Of a stretch of 6,225 bases of DNA, positions 1 to 5,273 are shown in pieces. The notes under the pieces are model-generated. The model was not told where the DNA came from, ran no database searches, and saw nothing but the letters and a program-made list of their open reading frames with translations. Made by a program: the position numbers and the translations under genes. Source of the DNA: Methylobacteriaceae bacterium (lineage in GTDB: Bacteria; Pseudomonadota; Alphaproteobacteria; Rhizobiales; Beijerinckiaceae); contig JAFAPJ010000419.1 in assembly GCA_019247255.1 (NCBI GenBank), positions 1 to 6,225 of the forward strand. Direction: 5' to 3'. Positions within the stretch are counted from its first letter, which is position 1. Each line of letters opens with the position of its first letter.

Positions 1-824
1 AGCCCGATGTCGCGCTGGGCCATGGCGAAGCGGGTGACCGAATCCATGAGGCAGAGCACCGCGAGCCCCTGGTCGCGAAAATACTCGGCCAGCGCCAGCG
101 TGAGATAGGCCGCGTTGCGGCGCATCAGCGAGGGCTCGTCCGAGGTCGCCACAACCACGACCGAGCGGGCGAGGCCCTCCGGCCCGAGGTCGTCCTGGAG
201 GAATTCCTGCACCTCGCGGCCGCGCTCGCCGACGAGCCCGATCACCGCGACGTCGGCCCGCGTGAAGCGCGCCATCATGGACAGCAGCACGGACTTGCCG
301 ACTCCCGAGCCGGCGAAGATGCCCATGCGCTGGCCCTGCGCGACCGTCAGGAAGGTGTTGATCGCCCGGATCCCGAGATCGAGCGGATCGCCGACGCGCC
401 GGCGCGAATGGGCGGGAGGCGGGTCGGCGCGAAACGGGTAGGGGAGGTCGCCCGCGGGAAGCGGCCCGCCGCCGTCGACCGGCCGGCCGAGCGCGTCGAC
501 GACGCGGCCGAGCCAGGCCCGCGAAGGGCGCACGGACGCCGCGCGGCTGACACGCGCTTCGCAGCCTCGCCGAACTCCTTCAAGGGAACCGAAGGGCATC
601 GCGAGCGCCCGATCGCCCGAAAAGCCGATCACCTCGCAGGGGATCGCCGCGCCGAGCCCCGTCGCGACCTCGAGCCGGCCGCCGACCTGCATGGCCGCGA
701 CCGGGCCCGCGACCTCGACCAGGAGCCCCCGCACGGCGGCCACCCGACCGTAAACGTCGACGGGGTCCACGTCCGCGAGGCCGGCGGTCGCCCGGGCGAG
801 CCGCCCGCTCTCGTTCGCCGCCAT
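1..824 (-). CDS. fliI: Flagellum-specific ATPase FliI (partial, C-terminus outside window)
   Basis: This is the ATPase of the flagellar type III export apparatus, a cytoplasmic, F1-beta-like enzyme that helps unfold and deliver flagellar subunits to the export gate. The 274 visible codons run without frameshift from the ATG at 824. They contain an N-terminal beta-barrel region (about residues 20-95, with MPFGSLEGV at 76-84) and the stretch [17 protein letters not shown] near 102-118. The Walker A loop AGSGVGKS is at 171-178 (Lys177), [13 protein letters not shown] at 196-208 carries the likely catalytic Glu200, and the Walker B strand VLCLMDS ends at Asp261-Ser262. About 60 percent of the usual ~440-460 residues are present. 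A GTG two codons upstream (830) is an alternative start; ATG is preferred because a G-rich stretch (GGCGGG) precedes it. It is divergent from ctrA. The motifs separate it clearly from F1 ATPase subunits; a virulence-type homologue such as SctN is less likely beside ctrA. Confidence 0.96.
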   Translation of the reverse strand, partial: MAANESGRLARATAGLADVDPVDVYGRVAAVRGLLVEVAGPVAAMQVGGRLEVATGLGAAIPCEVIGFSGDRALAMPFGSLEGVRRGCEARVSRAASVRPSRAWLGRVVDALGRPVDGGGPLPAGDLPYPFRADPPPAHSRRRVGDPLDLGIRAINTFLTVAQGQRMGIFAGSGVGKSVLLSMMARFTRADVAVIGLVGERGREVQEFLQDDLGPEGLARSVVVVATSDEPSLMRRNAAYLTLALAEYFRDQGLAVLCLMDSVTRFAMAQRDIG

Positions 825-835
825 GGTCACCCGCC

Positions 836-852
836 GTAAACCCCTTGTTTAC
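836..852. promoter_or_regulatory. Inverted repeat GTAAAC-N5-GTTTAC just upstream of fliI
   Basis: Two perfect 6-bp arms (836-841 and 847-852) are separated by five bases, 11 bp before the fliI ATG. It could be an operator, or a leader hairpin next to the ribosome binding site that limits fliI translation. A TTAAC at 861-865 lies just beyond it. The symmetry is seen directly; the function is inferred and the arms are short. Confidence 0.35.
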
Positions 853-1004
853 CCGACCCCTTAACACTGTCCCGGTCGCGTCTCGGCGCTCGAACGGGTG
901 GCGGGGCGAAGCGCCGGACCATCCGAGCGCAACCCGGGCAGCGGGGCAAGCCTGGTTTCGGCGAGTTCTTTTGCTTCTCGAAGCCCAAGGACTCTTGCGC
1001 GCCG

Positions 1005-1009
1005 GAATC
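1005..1009. promoter_or_regulatory. GANTC site (possible CcrM methylation site), ctrA leader copy 1
   Basis: GAATC directly abuts the left arm of the palindrome starting at 1010. In alphaproteobacteria GANTC is methylated on adenine by CcrM, and in Caulobacter the P1 promoter of ctrA is controlled by such a site together with GcrA. The motif is seen directly; its methylation and role here are inferred. Confidence 0.45.
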
Positions 1010-1029
1010 AGCGTTTGTTAACCAACGCT
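1010..1029. promoter_or_regulatory. 20-bp near-perfect palindrome centred on GTTAAC in the ctrA leader
   Basis: The arms AGCGTT (1010-1015) and AACGCT (1024-1029) flank a central GTTAAC (1017-1022). Only the bases at 1016 and 1023 break the symmetry, so 18 of 20 positions are self-complementary. A third copy, AGCGTT at 1034-1039, makes a second inverted repeat with the right arm (CAACGCT-CCGT-AGCGTTG, 1023-1040), so two alternative pairings compete for one arm. The TTAACC inside resembles a CtrA half-site (TTAA(C)), which would fit autoregulation. The full TTAA-N7-TTAA consensus is absent, so another dimeric regulator is equally possible. Confidence 0.5.
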
Positions 1030-1041
1030 CCGTAGCGTTGC

Positions 1042-1046
1042 GAATC
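1042..1046. promoter_or_regulatory. GANTC site, ctrA leader copy 2
   Basis: GAATC lies two bases after AGCGTTG (1034-1040). The 7-mer GAATCAG occurs both here (1042-1048) and at copy 1 (1005-1011), so the two sites bracket the palindrome in the same orientation. A role in GcrA/CcrM control is inferred. Confidence 0.45.
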
Positions 1047-1124
1047 AGGTGGGCGGCACGTCCGGGGCAGGGCCGCTCAGGACGACGCCGCCTGAAGTCC
1101 GGCAGCCGTGGGGCCGGGGCTGGG

Positions 1125-1129
1125 GATTC
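1125..1129. promoter_or_regulatory. GANTC site immediately before the ctrA start codon
   Basis: GATTC ends two bases before the ATG at 1132 and follows a GGGG run (1122-1125) that is the only plausible ribosome binding sequence. It may be a chance occurrence; its position makes it less likely to be a promoter element than copies 1 and 2. Confidence 0.3.
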
Positions 1130-1131
1130 AA

Positions 1132-1833
1132 ATGCGCGTATTGCTTGTCGAAGACGATAGCGCCACGGCACGCAGCATCGAGCTGATGCTGAAGTCGGAG
1201 AACTTCAACGTCTACACGACGGACCTCGGGGAAGAGGGAATCGACCTCGGCAAACTCTACGACTACGACATCATCCTCCTGGATCTCAACCTGCCCGACA
1301 TGTCGGGCTACGAGGTTCTCCGCACGCTCCGCGTCGCCAAGGTGAAGACGCCCATCCTGATCCTGTCCGGCATGGCGGGGATCGAGGACAAGGTGAAGGG
1401 GCTCGGCTTCGGGGCCGACGACTACCTGACGAAGCCCTTCCACAAGGACGAGCTCGTCGCCCGCATCCACGCGATCGTGCGCCGCTCGAAGGGCCACGCC
1501 CAATCGGTCATCACGACGGGCGACCTCGTGGTCAATCTCGACACGAAGACCGTCGAGGTGACGGGCTCGCGCGTCCACCTCACCGGCAAGGAGTACCAGA
1601 TGCTGGAACTCCTCTCGCTGCGAAAGGGCACGACGCTGACGAAGGAGATGTTCCTCAACCATCTCTACGGCGGCATGGACGAGCCCGAGCTGAAGATCAT
1701 CGACGTCTTCATCTGCAAGCTGCGCAAGAAGCTCGCGAACGCCAGCCAGGGCAAGAACTACATCGAGACGGTGTGGGGCCGCGGCTACGTCCTGCGCGAG
1801 CCGAGCGAGCTCGACGAGCGTATCCCGGCCTGA
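1132..1833 (+). CDS. ctrA: Cell-cycle response regulator CtrA
   Basis: CtrA is the OmpR-family master regulator of alphaproteobacteria. Phosphorylated through the CckA-ChpT relay, it activates or represses flagellar, division and methylation genes and, in Caulobacter, blocks replication initiation. The 233-residue product matches the usual 231-235. The receiver domain (1-120) has the acidic pocket EDD at 7-9, phospho-acceptor Asp51 in [11 protein letters not shown], Ser79 and Lys101 (LTKPF). The winged-helix output domain (about 125-225) has the recognition-helix region [13 protein letters not shown] and the wing [13 protein letters not shown]. An in-frame GTG at 1108 would add eight residues, but the ATG at 1132 gives the canonical MRVLLVEDD start. 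It ends in Ile-Pro-Ala; in Caulobacter the last alanines are part of the ClpXP degradation signal, so the end is probably functional. Divergent fliI is a plausible target. The leader suggests autoregulation or GANTC control. Confidence 0.98.
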   Translation: MRVLLVEDDSATARSIELMLKSENFNVYTTDLGEEGIDLGKLYDYDIILLDLNLPDMSGYEVLRTLRVAKVKTPILILSGMAGIEDKVKGLGFGADDYLTKPFHKDELVARIHAIVRRSKGHAQSVITTGDLVVNLDTKTVEVTGSRVHLTGKEYQMLELLSLRKGTTLTKEMFLNHLYGGMDEPELKIIDVFICKLRKKLANASQGKNYIETVWGRGYVLREPSELDERIPA

Positions 1834-1840
1834 GGCCGGG
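1824..1840 (+). terminator. GC-rich hairpin with the ctrA stop codon as its loop
   Basis: CCCGGCC (1824-1830) pairs perfectly with GGCCGGG (1834-1840), and the three-base loop is the TGA stop itself. A pyrimidine-rich CTTCTC follows instead of a true U-run. A second weaker hairpin comes 15 bases later. Position and stem strength suit a terminator or mRNA 3'-end stabiliser; the missing U-tract lowers confidence in intrinsic termination. Confidence 0.5.
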
Positions 1841-1855
1841 CTTCTCGGCGCGCCT

Positions 1856-1876
1856 CCCGCGCCCTTGGGTCGCGGG
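1856..1876 (+). terminator. Second weaker hairpin after ctrA
   Basis: CCCGCG (1856-1861) pairs with CGCGGG (1871-1876), and inside the loop CCC and GGG can extend the stem around a bulged T. There is no T-run after it. It may reinforce the first hairpin, or it may be chance pairing in GC-rich DNA. Confidence 0.25.
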
Positions 1877-1931
1877 CGGTCCCGTTCGCCCCATTCCGCG
1901 CACAATCCCTCAGCTTTCCCTTTACCCGGCG

Positions 1932-1947
1932 GCAAGGCGCACCTTGC
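1932..1947. promoter_or_regulatory. Short inverted repeat upstream of the metalloprotease gene
   Basis: GCAAGG (1932-1937) and CCTTGC (1942-1947) are perfect arms around CGCA. The repeat ends 13 bases before the AGGAG ribosome binding site. It could be an operator or a leader hairpin. The rest of the 140-bp gap after ctrA shows no gene and no clear promoter boxes. Confidence 0.25.
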
Positions 1948-1960
1948 ACCGTCCGGGCTG

Positions 1961-1965
1961 AGGAG
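1961..1965 (+). promoter_or_regulatory. Ribosome binding site of the metalloprotease gene
   Basis: AGGAG sits eight bases before the ATG at 1974 and fixes that start, giving a protein with no N-terminal signal peptide. Confidence 0.7.
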
Positions 1966-1973
1966 CTTGCGGC

Positions 1974-2921
1974 ATGGCCGATTACGAACTCAATGGTCCG
2001 CACTGGACCCACGCGACCATCACCTGGTCGATCGATTCCACGATCCCGGCGAATGAGGCCGGCGACATCTCGACCGCCTTCGCGCGCTGGGCGTCGGTCG
2101 CCAACCTGCACTTTAACCAGGTCGCCGCCGGGACGAACGCGGATATCGAGTTCAGCCAGCGCTCCATCGACGGCGCGAACAAGACCCTCGGCCAGACGAC
2201 GTGGAGCTATTCCGGCACGAGCCTGACCGGGGCGGACGTCGTGTTCGACCAGGACGAGGGTTGGAGCGGCCAGGGGAGCGCCCTCGCGAGCCGGTCTGGC
2301 GCGAGCTTCACGGTCACGGCGCTCCACGAGATCGGGCACGCGCTCGGGCTCGGCCATTACAACGCCAGCCCGGCCGTCATGAACGCCGTCATCTCGAGCG
2401 CGGTCCAGGACCTCACAGCCTCCGACATCCACGGCATCCAGGCGCTCTACGGCGCGCCCCCTACGCCCGCCGTGGCCAGCGCGCCGACGGCGAACCCGTA
2501 CGCGAACGCGCTCACCGGCCCGGCCTCGAGCTTCACCCACGGCTCGTTCGATCCGACCTATTACCTCGCCAAGAACCCCGACGTGGCGGCCGCGGCGGGC
2601 GCGGACGGCGCCGCCTTCGCCTGGTACCATTACTCGACCTACGGTTGGCACGAGGGCCGCAACCCGAACGCCGTCTTCGACACGCGCGCCTATCTCGCGA
2701 CCTACGGGGACGTACGCTCGGCGGGTCTCGAGCCGCTGCAGCATTATGACGATTTTGGCTGGCACGAGGGTCGCGATCCGGCCGCCGGCTTCGATACGCG
2801 TGCCTATCTCGCGCACAATCCGGACGTGGCGGCGGCGGGTCTCGACCCGCTCCAGCATTTCCTGGCCTACGGCATCCACGAGGGCCGGCTGCCCTACGGC
2901 GACGGCGTTCTGTTCGCCTGA
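1974..2921 (+). CDS. Matrixin-type zinc metalloprotease with three C-terminal FDxxYLA repeats
   Basis: This is a 315-residue predicted secreted or surface peptidase of the metzincin clan, closest by eye to matrixins (peptidase M10). The catalytic domain (about 1-160) begins with a WTHATITWSID strand, carries the zinc site HEIGHALGLGH at 118-128 (His118, Glu119, His122, His128), and has a Met-turn at PAVMNAV (Met136). It closes with the typical DIHGIQALYG (151-160). An Ala/Pro-rich linker (161-191) leads to three tandem repeats (192-234, 235-272, 273-307) and a short end, GDGVLFA. There is no Sec signal peptide, no cysteine-switch propeptide and no GGxGxD calcium repeats. Related alphaproteobacterial proteins with FDxxYYLAxNPDV repeats are often extracellular, so type I secretion is an inference. 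Substrate unknown. DUF1801 follows 33 bp later. All catalytic residues are present, so it is probably active. Confidence 0.88.
   Translation: MADYELNGPHWTHATITWSIDSTIPANEAGDISTAFARWASVANLHFNQVAAGTNADIEFSQRSIDGANKTLGQTTWSYSGTSLTGADVVFDQDEGWSGQGSALASRSGASFTVTALHEIGHALGLGHYNASPAVMNAVISSAVQDLTASDIHGIQALYGAPPTPAVASAPTANPYANALTGPASSFTHGSFDPTYYLAKNPDVAAAAGADGAAFAWYHYSTYGWHEGRNPNAVFDTRAYLATYGDVRSAGLEPLQHYDDFGWHEGRDPAAGFDTRAYLAHNPDVAAAGLDPLQHFLAYGIHEGRLPYGDGVLFA
2547..2894 (+). repeat. Three tandem ~38-residue protein repeats (FDxxYLAxNPDVxxAGLDPLQHxxxxGxHEGRxP)
   Basis: The copies start at 2547, 2676 and 2790. Each begins FD(P/T)xxYLA and ends G(W/I)HEGRxP. The second and third are the most alike (FDTRAYLA, AGL(E/D)PLQH). 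The first has a four-residue insertion around AAAAGADGAAF and the second has YGDV in place of NPDV. Such repeats occur in one to many copies at the C-termini of secreted alphaproteobacterial proteins; their structural or targeting role is not settled as far as I know. Confidence 0.85.
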
Positions 2922-2943
2922 GCCGAACGAGCGCGGAATCCGG

Positions 2944-2948
2944 GGAGG
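2944..2948 (+). promoter_or_regulatory. Ribosome binding site of the DUF1801 gene
   Basis: GGAGG, within a longer GGGGAGGAG run, lies six bases before the ATG at 2955. It is a strong site supporting this start and independent initiation after the protease gene. Confidence 0.75.
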
Positions 2949-2954
2949 AGCTCG

Positions 2955-3368
2955 ATGGCCGAGATCGAGTCCTCGCCCGACGCGGCTCGGCTCATCGACG
3001 CCAAGATCGCCGCTTTGGGCGATTGGCGAGGCGAGATCCTCGCGCGGATGCGCACGCTGATCCGGCACGCCGATCCCGAAGTGACCGAGGACGTGAAGTG
3101 GCGCAAGCCGTCCAACGGCATGTCCGGCGTGCCCGTTTGGGAGCGGTCGGGCCTGATCTGCACGGGCGAGGTCTACAAGAGCTACGTGAAGCTGACCTTT
3201 GCGAAGGGGGCGGCGCTCCCCGACCCGCGCGGGCTGTTCAACGCCAGCCTTGACGGAGCGACGCGCCGGGCGATCGACATCCGCGAGGGCGAGACCGTCG
3301 ACGATGCGGCCTTCATGGCCCTCGTCAGGGCGGCCGTCGCGGCGAACCTGTCCAGGGCGCGCAAGTAG
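2955..3368 (+). CDS. DUF1801 domain protein (YdhG-like fold)
   Basis: This small cytoplasmic protein of 137 residues is typical in length for DUF1801. The family signature is visible as an N-terminal helical segment (10-38, ending TLIRHADPEVTEDVKW), the conserved VKWRKPS at 47-53, and a beta region with GLICTGEVYKSYVKLTFAKGAAL (66-88). A segment LFNASLDGATRRAIDIREGE (94-113) and a C-terminal helix (115-133) follow. The fold is related to that of the CyaY/YdhG group, but no reaction or partner is firmly established and no catalytic residues can be named. There is no signal peptide or membrane segment. It starts 33 bp after the protease stop with its own strong ribosome binding site, so co-transcription is likely without implying shared function. 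It ends 24 bp before the end of a convergent gene. Confidence 0.88.
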   Translation: MAEIESSPDAARLIDAKIAALGDWRGEILARMRTLIRHADPEVTEDVKWRKPSNGMSGVPVWERSGLICTGEVYKSYVKLTFAKGAALPDPRGLFNASLDGATRRAIDIREGETVDDAAFMALVRAAVAANLSRARK

Positions 3369-3378
3369 AAACGCTCGC

Positions 3379-3394
3379 GAGGGCCGCGTCCCTC
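3379..3394. terminator. Weak hairpin between the convergent DUF1801 and dehydratase genes
   Basis: GAGGG (3379-3383) pairs with CCCTC (3390-3394) around a six-base loop, reaching into the stop codon of the minus-strand dehydratase. A CTCGCGAG palindrome overlaps its left side. There is no U-run directly after it on either strand. Position suits a bidirectional terminator; the structure is marginal. Confidence 0.25.
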
Positions 3395-4343
3395 ACACGA
3401 CCGAGGCCGGATCCGTGTTCGCCCCGCAGAGCAGCACGCCGACGCGCTCGCCCGCCTGCGGCGCGTAGCGGCCGGCAACGAGCGCGGCGAGCGCCGCCGC
3501 GCCGCCCGGCTCCGCCACGATCCTGAGCCGGTCCCAGAGGAGGCGCTGCGCCGCCCGGATCGCCTCGTCGGGGACCAGCACAGCTTCGGCCACGTAGGCC
3601 TGCGCGATCGGGAACATGAGCGCGCCGACCTGGCGGGGCGCGAGCGAATCGGCCGCGACCCCGCCCGCCGGCGCGTCGACTGGGCGGCCGGCCTTCAGCG
3701 CGTCGTGAAGGGTCGGGGCGAGCTCGGGCTCGACCGCCACGACCTTCACCCGGCCGCCGCACCACGCGGCGACGCCGCCGATGAGGCCCCCGCCGCCGAC
3801 CGCGACCAGGACGGTGTCGAGCTCGGGCGCCTGCGCCTCCCATTCGAGCCCGACCGTGCCCTGGCCGAGAAGCGTCGCGGGATCGTCGTAGGCGTGGATC
3901 GCGAGCGCCCCGGTGCGGGCGACATGCCTCTCGCTCGCCGCGAGCGCGTCGGCGTAGCGGTCGCCGCCGATCACGAGCTCGGCCCCGTAGGCGCGGATGC
4001 GCGCGACCTTGGCGGGCGAGGAGACCGACGGCACGAAGATCGTCGCGCGATGGCCGAGCCGACCGGCCGCGTAGGCGACAGCCGCGCCGTGATTGCCGCC
4101 CGAGGCCGCGACCACGCCCGACGCCGGCACCTCGCGGGTGAGCAAGTTCGCGAAGGCGCCCCGGGCCTTGAACGATCCCGAATGCTGCAGCAGCTCGAGC
4201 TTCAGGCTGAGCGGCCCGGCGGCGAGCCCGAGCTCCGCGCCGTCGATCGTGATTGCGGGGGTGCGCCGGACATGGGGACGGATCAGCGGCTCCGCGCGCT
4301 CGATCCCGTCCCGGTCGATCCCCGGGGGCAGCGTCGCGCTCAT
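3393..4343 (-). CDS. Threonine/serine dehydratase family PLP enzyme
   Basis: This is a fold-type II PLP enzyme of 316 residues, expected to deaminate L-threonine to 2-oxobutyrate and/or L-serine to pyruvate; serine racemase activity is a possible alternative. Motifs in order are the PLP lysine in SGSFKARGA (Lys59), substrate loop SGGNHG (81-86), phosphate-binding glycine loop GGGGL (183-187), EPGGAA (278-283), and CGANTD (306-311), where Cys306 sits at the position that contacts the PLP ring nitrogen. The C-terminal ACT-like regulatory domain of biosynthetic IlvA (about 500 residues) is absent, so this is the short catabolic type and the symbol ilvA is not assigned. The ATG overlaps the serB stop as ATGA, and GGAGGA at 4353-4358 inside the serB end is its ribosome binding site, so translation is probably coupled. 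Exact substrate is uncertain. Confidence 0.92.
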   Translation of the reverse strand: MSATLPPGIDRDGIERAEPLIRPHVRRTPAITIDGAELGLAAGPLSLKLELLQHSGSFKARGAFANLLTREVPASGVVAASGGNHGAAVAYAAGRLGHRATIFVPSVSSPAKVARIRAYGAELVIGGDRYADALAASERHVARTGALAIHAYDDPATLLGQGTVGLEWEAQAPELDTVLVAVGGGGLIGGVAAWCGGRVKVVAVEPELAPTLHDALKAGRPVDAPAGGVAADSLAPRQVGALMFPIAQAYVAEAVLVPDEAIRAAQRLLWDRLRIVAEPGGAAALAALVAGRYAPQAGERVGVLLCGANTDPASVV

Positions 4344-5233
4344 GGGACGAACTCCTCCGCCGAGTAGCCCTGCAGGTAGAGGAGGGCCGTGAGGTCGCCG
4401 TGGTCGATCCGGGCCGCCGCCGCGGCCGCGACCGCCGGCTTCGCCCGGAACGCGACGCCGAGCCCGGCTTCGCCCAGCATGGCGAGGTCGTTCGCGCCGT
4501 CCCCGACCGCGAGGGTCTCGGCCGGCTGCAGGCCAAGGCGCGTGCGCAGCTCGAGGAGCGCGTCGCGCTTTGCCTCGCGCCCCAGGATCGGCTCGGCCAC
4601 GTGGCCGTCGAGGCGATCCATGACGATCCCGAGCCGGTTCGCCCGATGCTCGTCGAAGCCGAGCGTGGTGGCGATCGGCCCCGTGAACAGGGTGAAGCCG
4701 CCCGAGACCAGGCAGGTATAGGCGCCGTTCGCCCGCATGCTCGCGACGAGCGTCCGTCCGCCCGGCGTCAAACGGATGCGCTCGGCGATGATCCCGTCGA
4801 CCACGGACACGGGCAGGCCACGCAGCAGCGCGACGCGCTCGCGGAGCGCGGGCTCGAAGGCGATCTCGCCCCGCATCGCCCGCTCGGTCACGGCGGCCAC
4901 TTGCGGCTTCAGGCCGACGAGATCCGCGAGCTCGTCGATGCATTCCTGCTCGATCATCGTCGAGTCCATGTCGGCCAGGAACAGCCGCTTGCGCCGGCCC
5001 TCCGCGGGCTGAACCACGAGGTCCAGGGGCTCGCTCGCGATCCGGTCGCGCAGCCGCATGACGGCCTCGTCCGGGGACGGCGCCCCGATCGCGATCTCTA
5101 CCGCGACCCCCGGCGACAGGACGCGCGCTGCGCCGCCGAGGGCGGCTTCGGCCTCCGCCACGAGGGCGGGCGTGATGGACGGGCGCGCCGGGTTTGCTAT
5201 CAGCGTTGCGACGAGCGGCGGGGGAGGAGCCAC
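4340..5233 (-). CDS. serB: Phosphoserine phosphatase SerB
   Basis: SerB catalyses the last step of L-serine synthesis, hydrolysis of O-phospho-L-serine, in the cytoplasm. It is a HAD-superfamily enzyme. With the GTG start at 5233 it has 297 residues, the usual length in alphaproteobacteria. After an N-terminal extension (about 8-80, [14 protein letters not shown] onward) come HAD motif I DMDST (88-92, nucleophile Asp88 and general acid Asp90), the cap with [10 protein letters not shown] (94-103), motif II SGGFT (177-181), the conserved Lys222, and motif III GDGAND (244-249). An in-frame ATG at 5302 would overlap miaA and its Walker A codons, so the GTG is preferred, although no strong ribosome binding site precedes it. 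It is the first gene of a two-gene unit with the dehydratase and divergent from miaA, 40 bp away. Confidence 0.95.
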   Translation of the reverse strand: MAPPPPLVATLIANPARPSITPALVAEAEAALGGAARVLSPGVAVEIAIGAPSPDEAVMRLRDRIASEPLDLVVQPAEGRRKRLFLADMDSTMIEQECIDELADLVGLKPQVAAVTERAMRGEIAFEPALRERVALLRGLPVSVVDGIIAERIRLTPGGRTLVASMRANGAYTCLVSGGFTLFTGPIATTLGFDEHRANRLGIVMDRLDGHVAEPILGREAKRDALLELRTRLGLQPAETLAVGDGANDLAMLGEAGLGVAFRAKPAVAAAAAARIDHGDLTALLYLQGYSAEEFVP

Positions 5234-5273
5234 GGCTTCGGCCCTGGGCGCGCGGGCGGAGATTGGCGGGAGG
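5234..5273. promoter_or_regulatory. Compact divergent serB/miaA intergenic region
   Basis: Only 40 GC-rich bases separate the two start codons. No -10-like element is visible inside it, so at least one promoter must lie within the opposite gene. The AT-richer patch GGGTTTGCTATCAG near 5189-5203, inside the 5' end of serB, is a candidate -10 region for miaA on the plus strand, with low certainty. Confidence 0.35.

Larger units (their letters stand above)
825..1131. promoter_or_regulatory. Divergent fliI/ctrA control region (307 bp, no gene seen)
   Basis: This stretch separates the two divergent start codons and must carry the ctrA promoter or promoters and probably that of fliI. No convincing protein frame is present; the open frames crossing it are overlaps from neighbours. 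It is locally more AT-rich near 836-865 and 961-1048. The fliI-proximal part has an inverted repeat at 836-852 and a TTAAC at 861-865. The ctrA-proximal part has a 20-bp palindrome at 1010-1029, a further AGCGTT at 1034-1039, and GANTC sites at 1005, 1042 and 1125. No clear sigma-70 -35/-10 pair could be assigned by eye. Confidence 0.8.

Noticed and set aside
1108..1131. GTG start adding eight residues to CtrA
   Set aside because: The ATG at 1132 gives the conserved [10 protein letters not shown]-terminus and a standard family length.
1045..1935. Minus-strand frame antisense to ctrA (296 codons)
   Set aside because: CtrA is unambiguous on the plus strand; the antisense frame mirrors its codon bias and has no recognisable domain.
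2547..2894. Tandem DNA repeat or CRISPR-like array
   Set aside because: The periodicity is at protein level with diverged codons and lies within an open reading frame; there are no constant repeats with unique spacers.
2936..2940. GANTC site in the short gap before DUF1801
   Set aside because: A single GANTC is expected by chance every few hundred bases; no other regulatory structure accompanies it.
1785..3068. 427-codon minus-strand frame antisense to the metalloprotease
   Set aside because: Arg/Val/Gly-rich shadow opposite a gene with clear catalytic motifs; no motif of its own.
5202..5211. AGCGTTGCGA shared with the ctrA leader (1034-1043)
   Set aside because: A shared 10-mer is expected several times by chance in 6 kb, and this copy lies inside serB codons.
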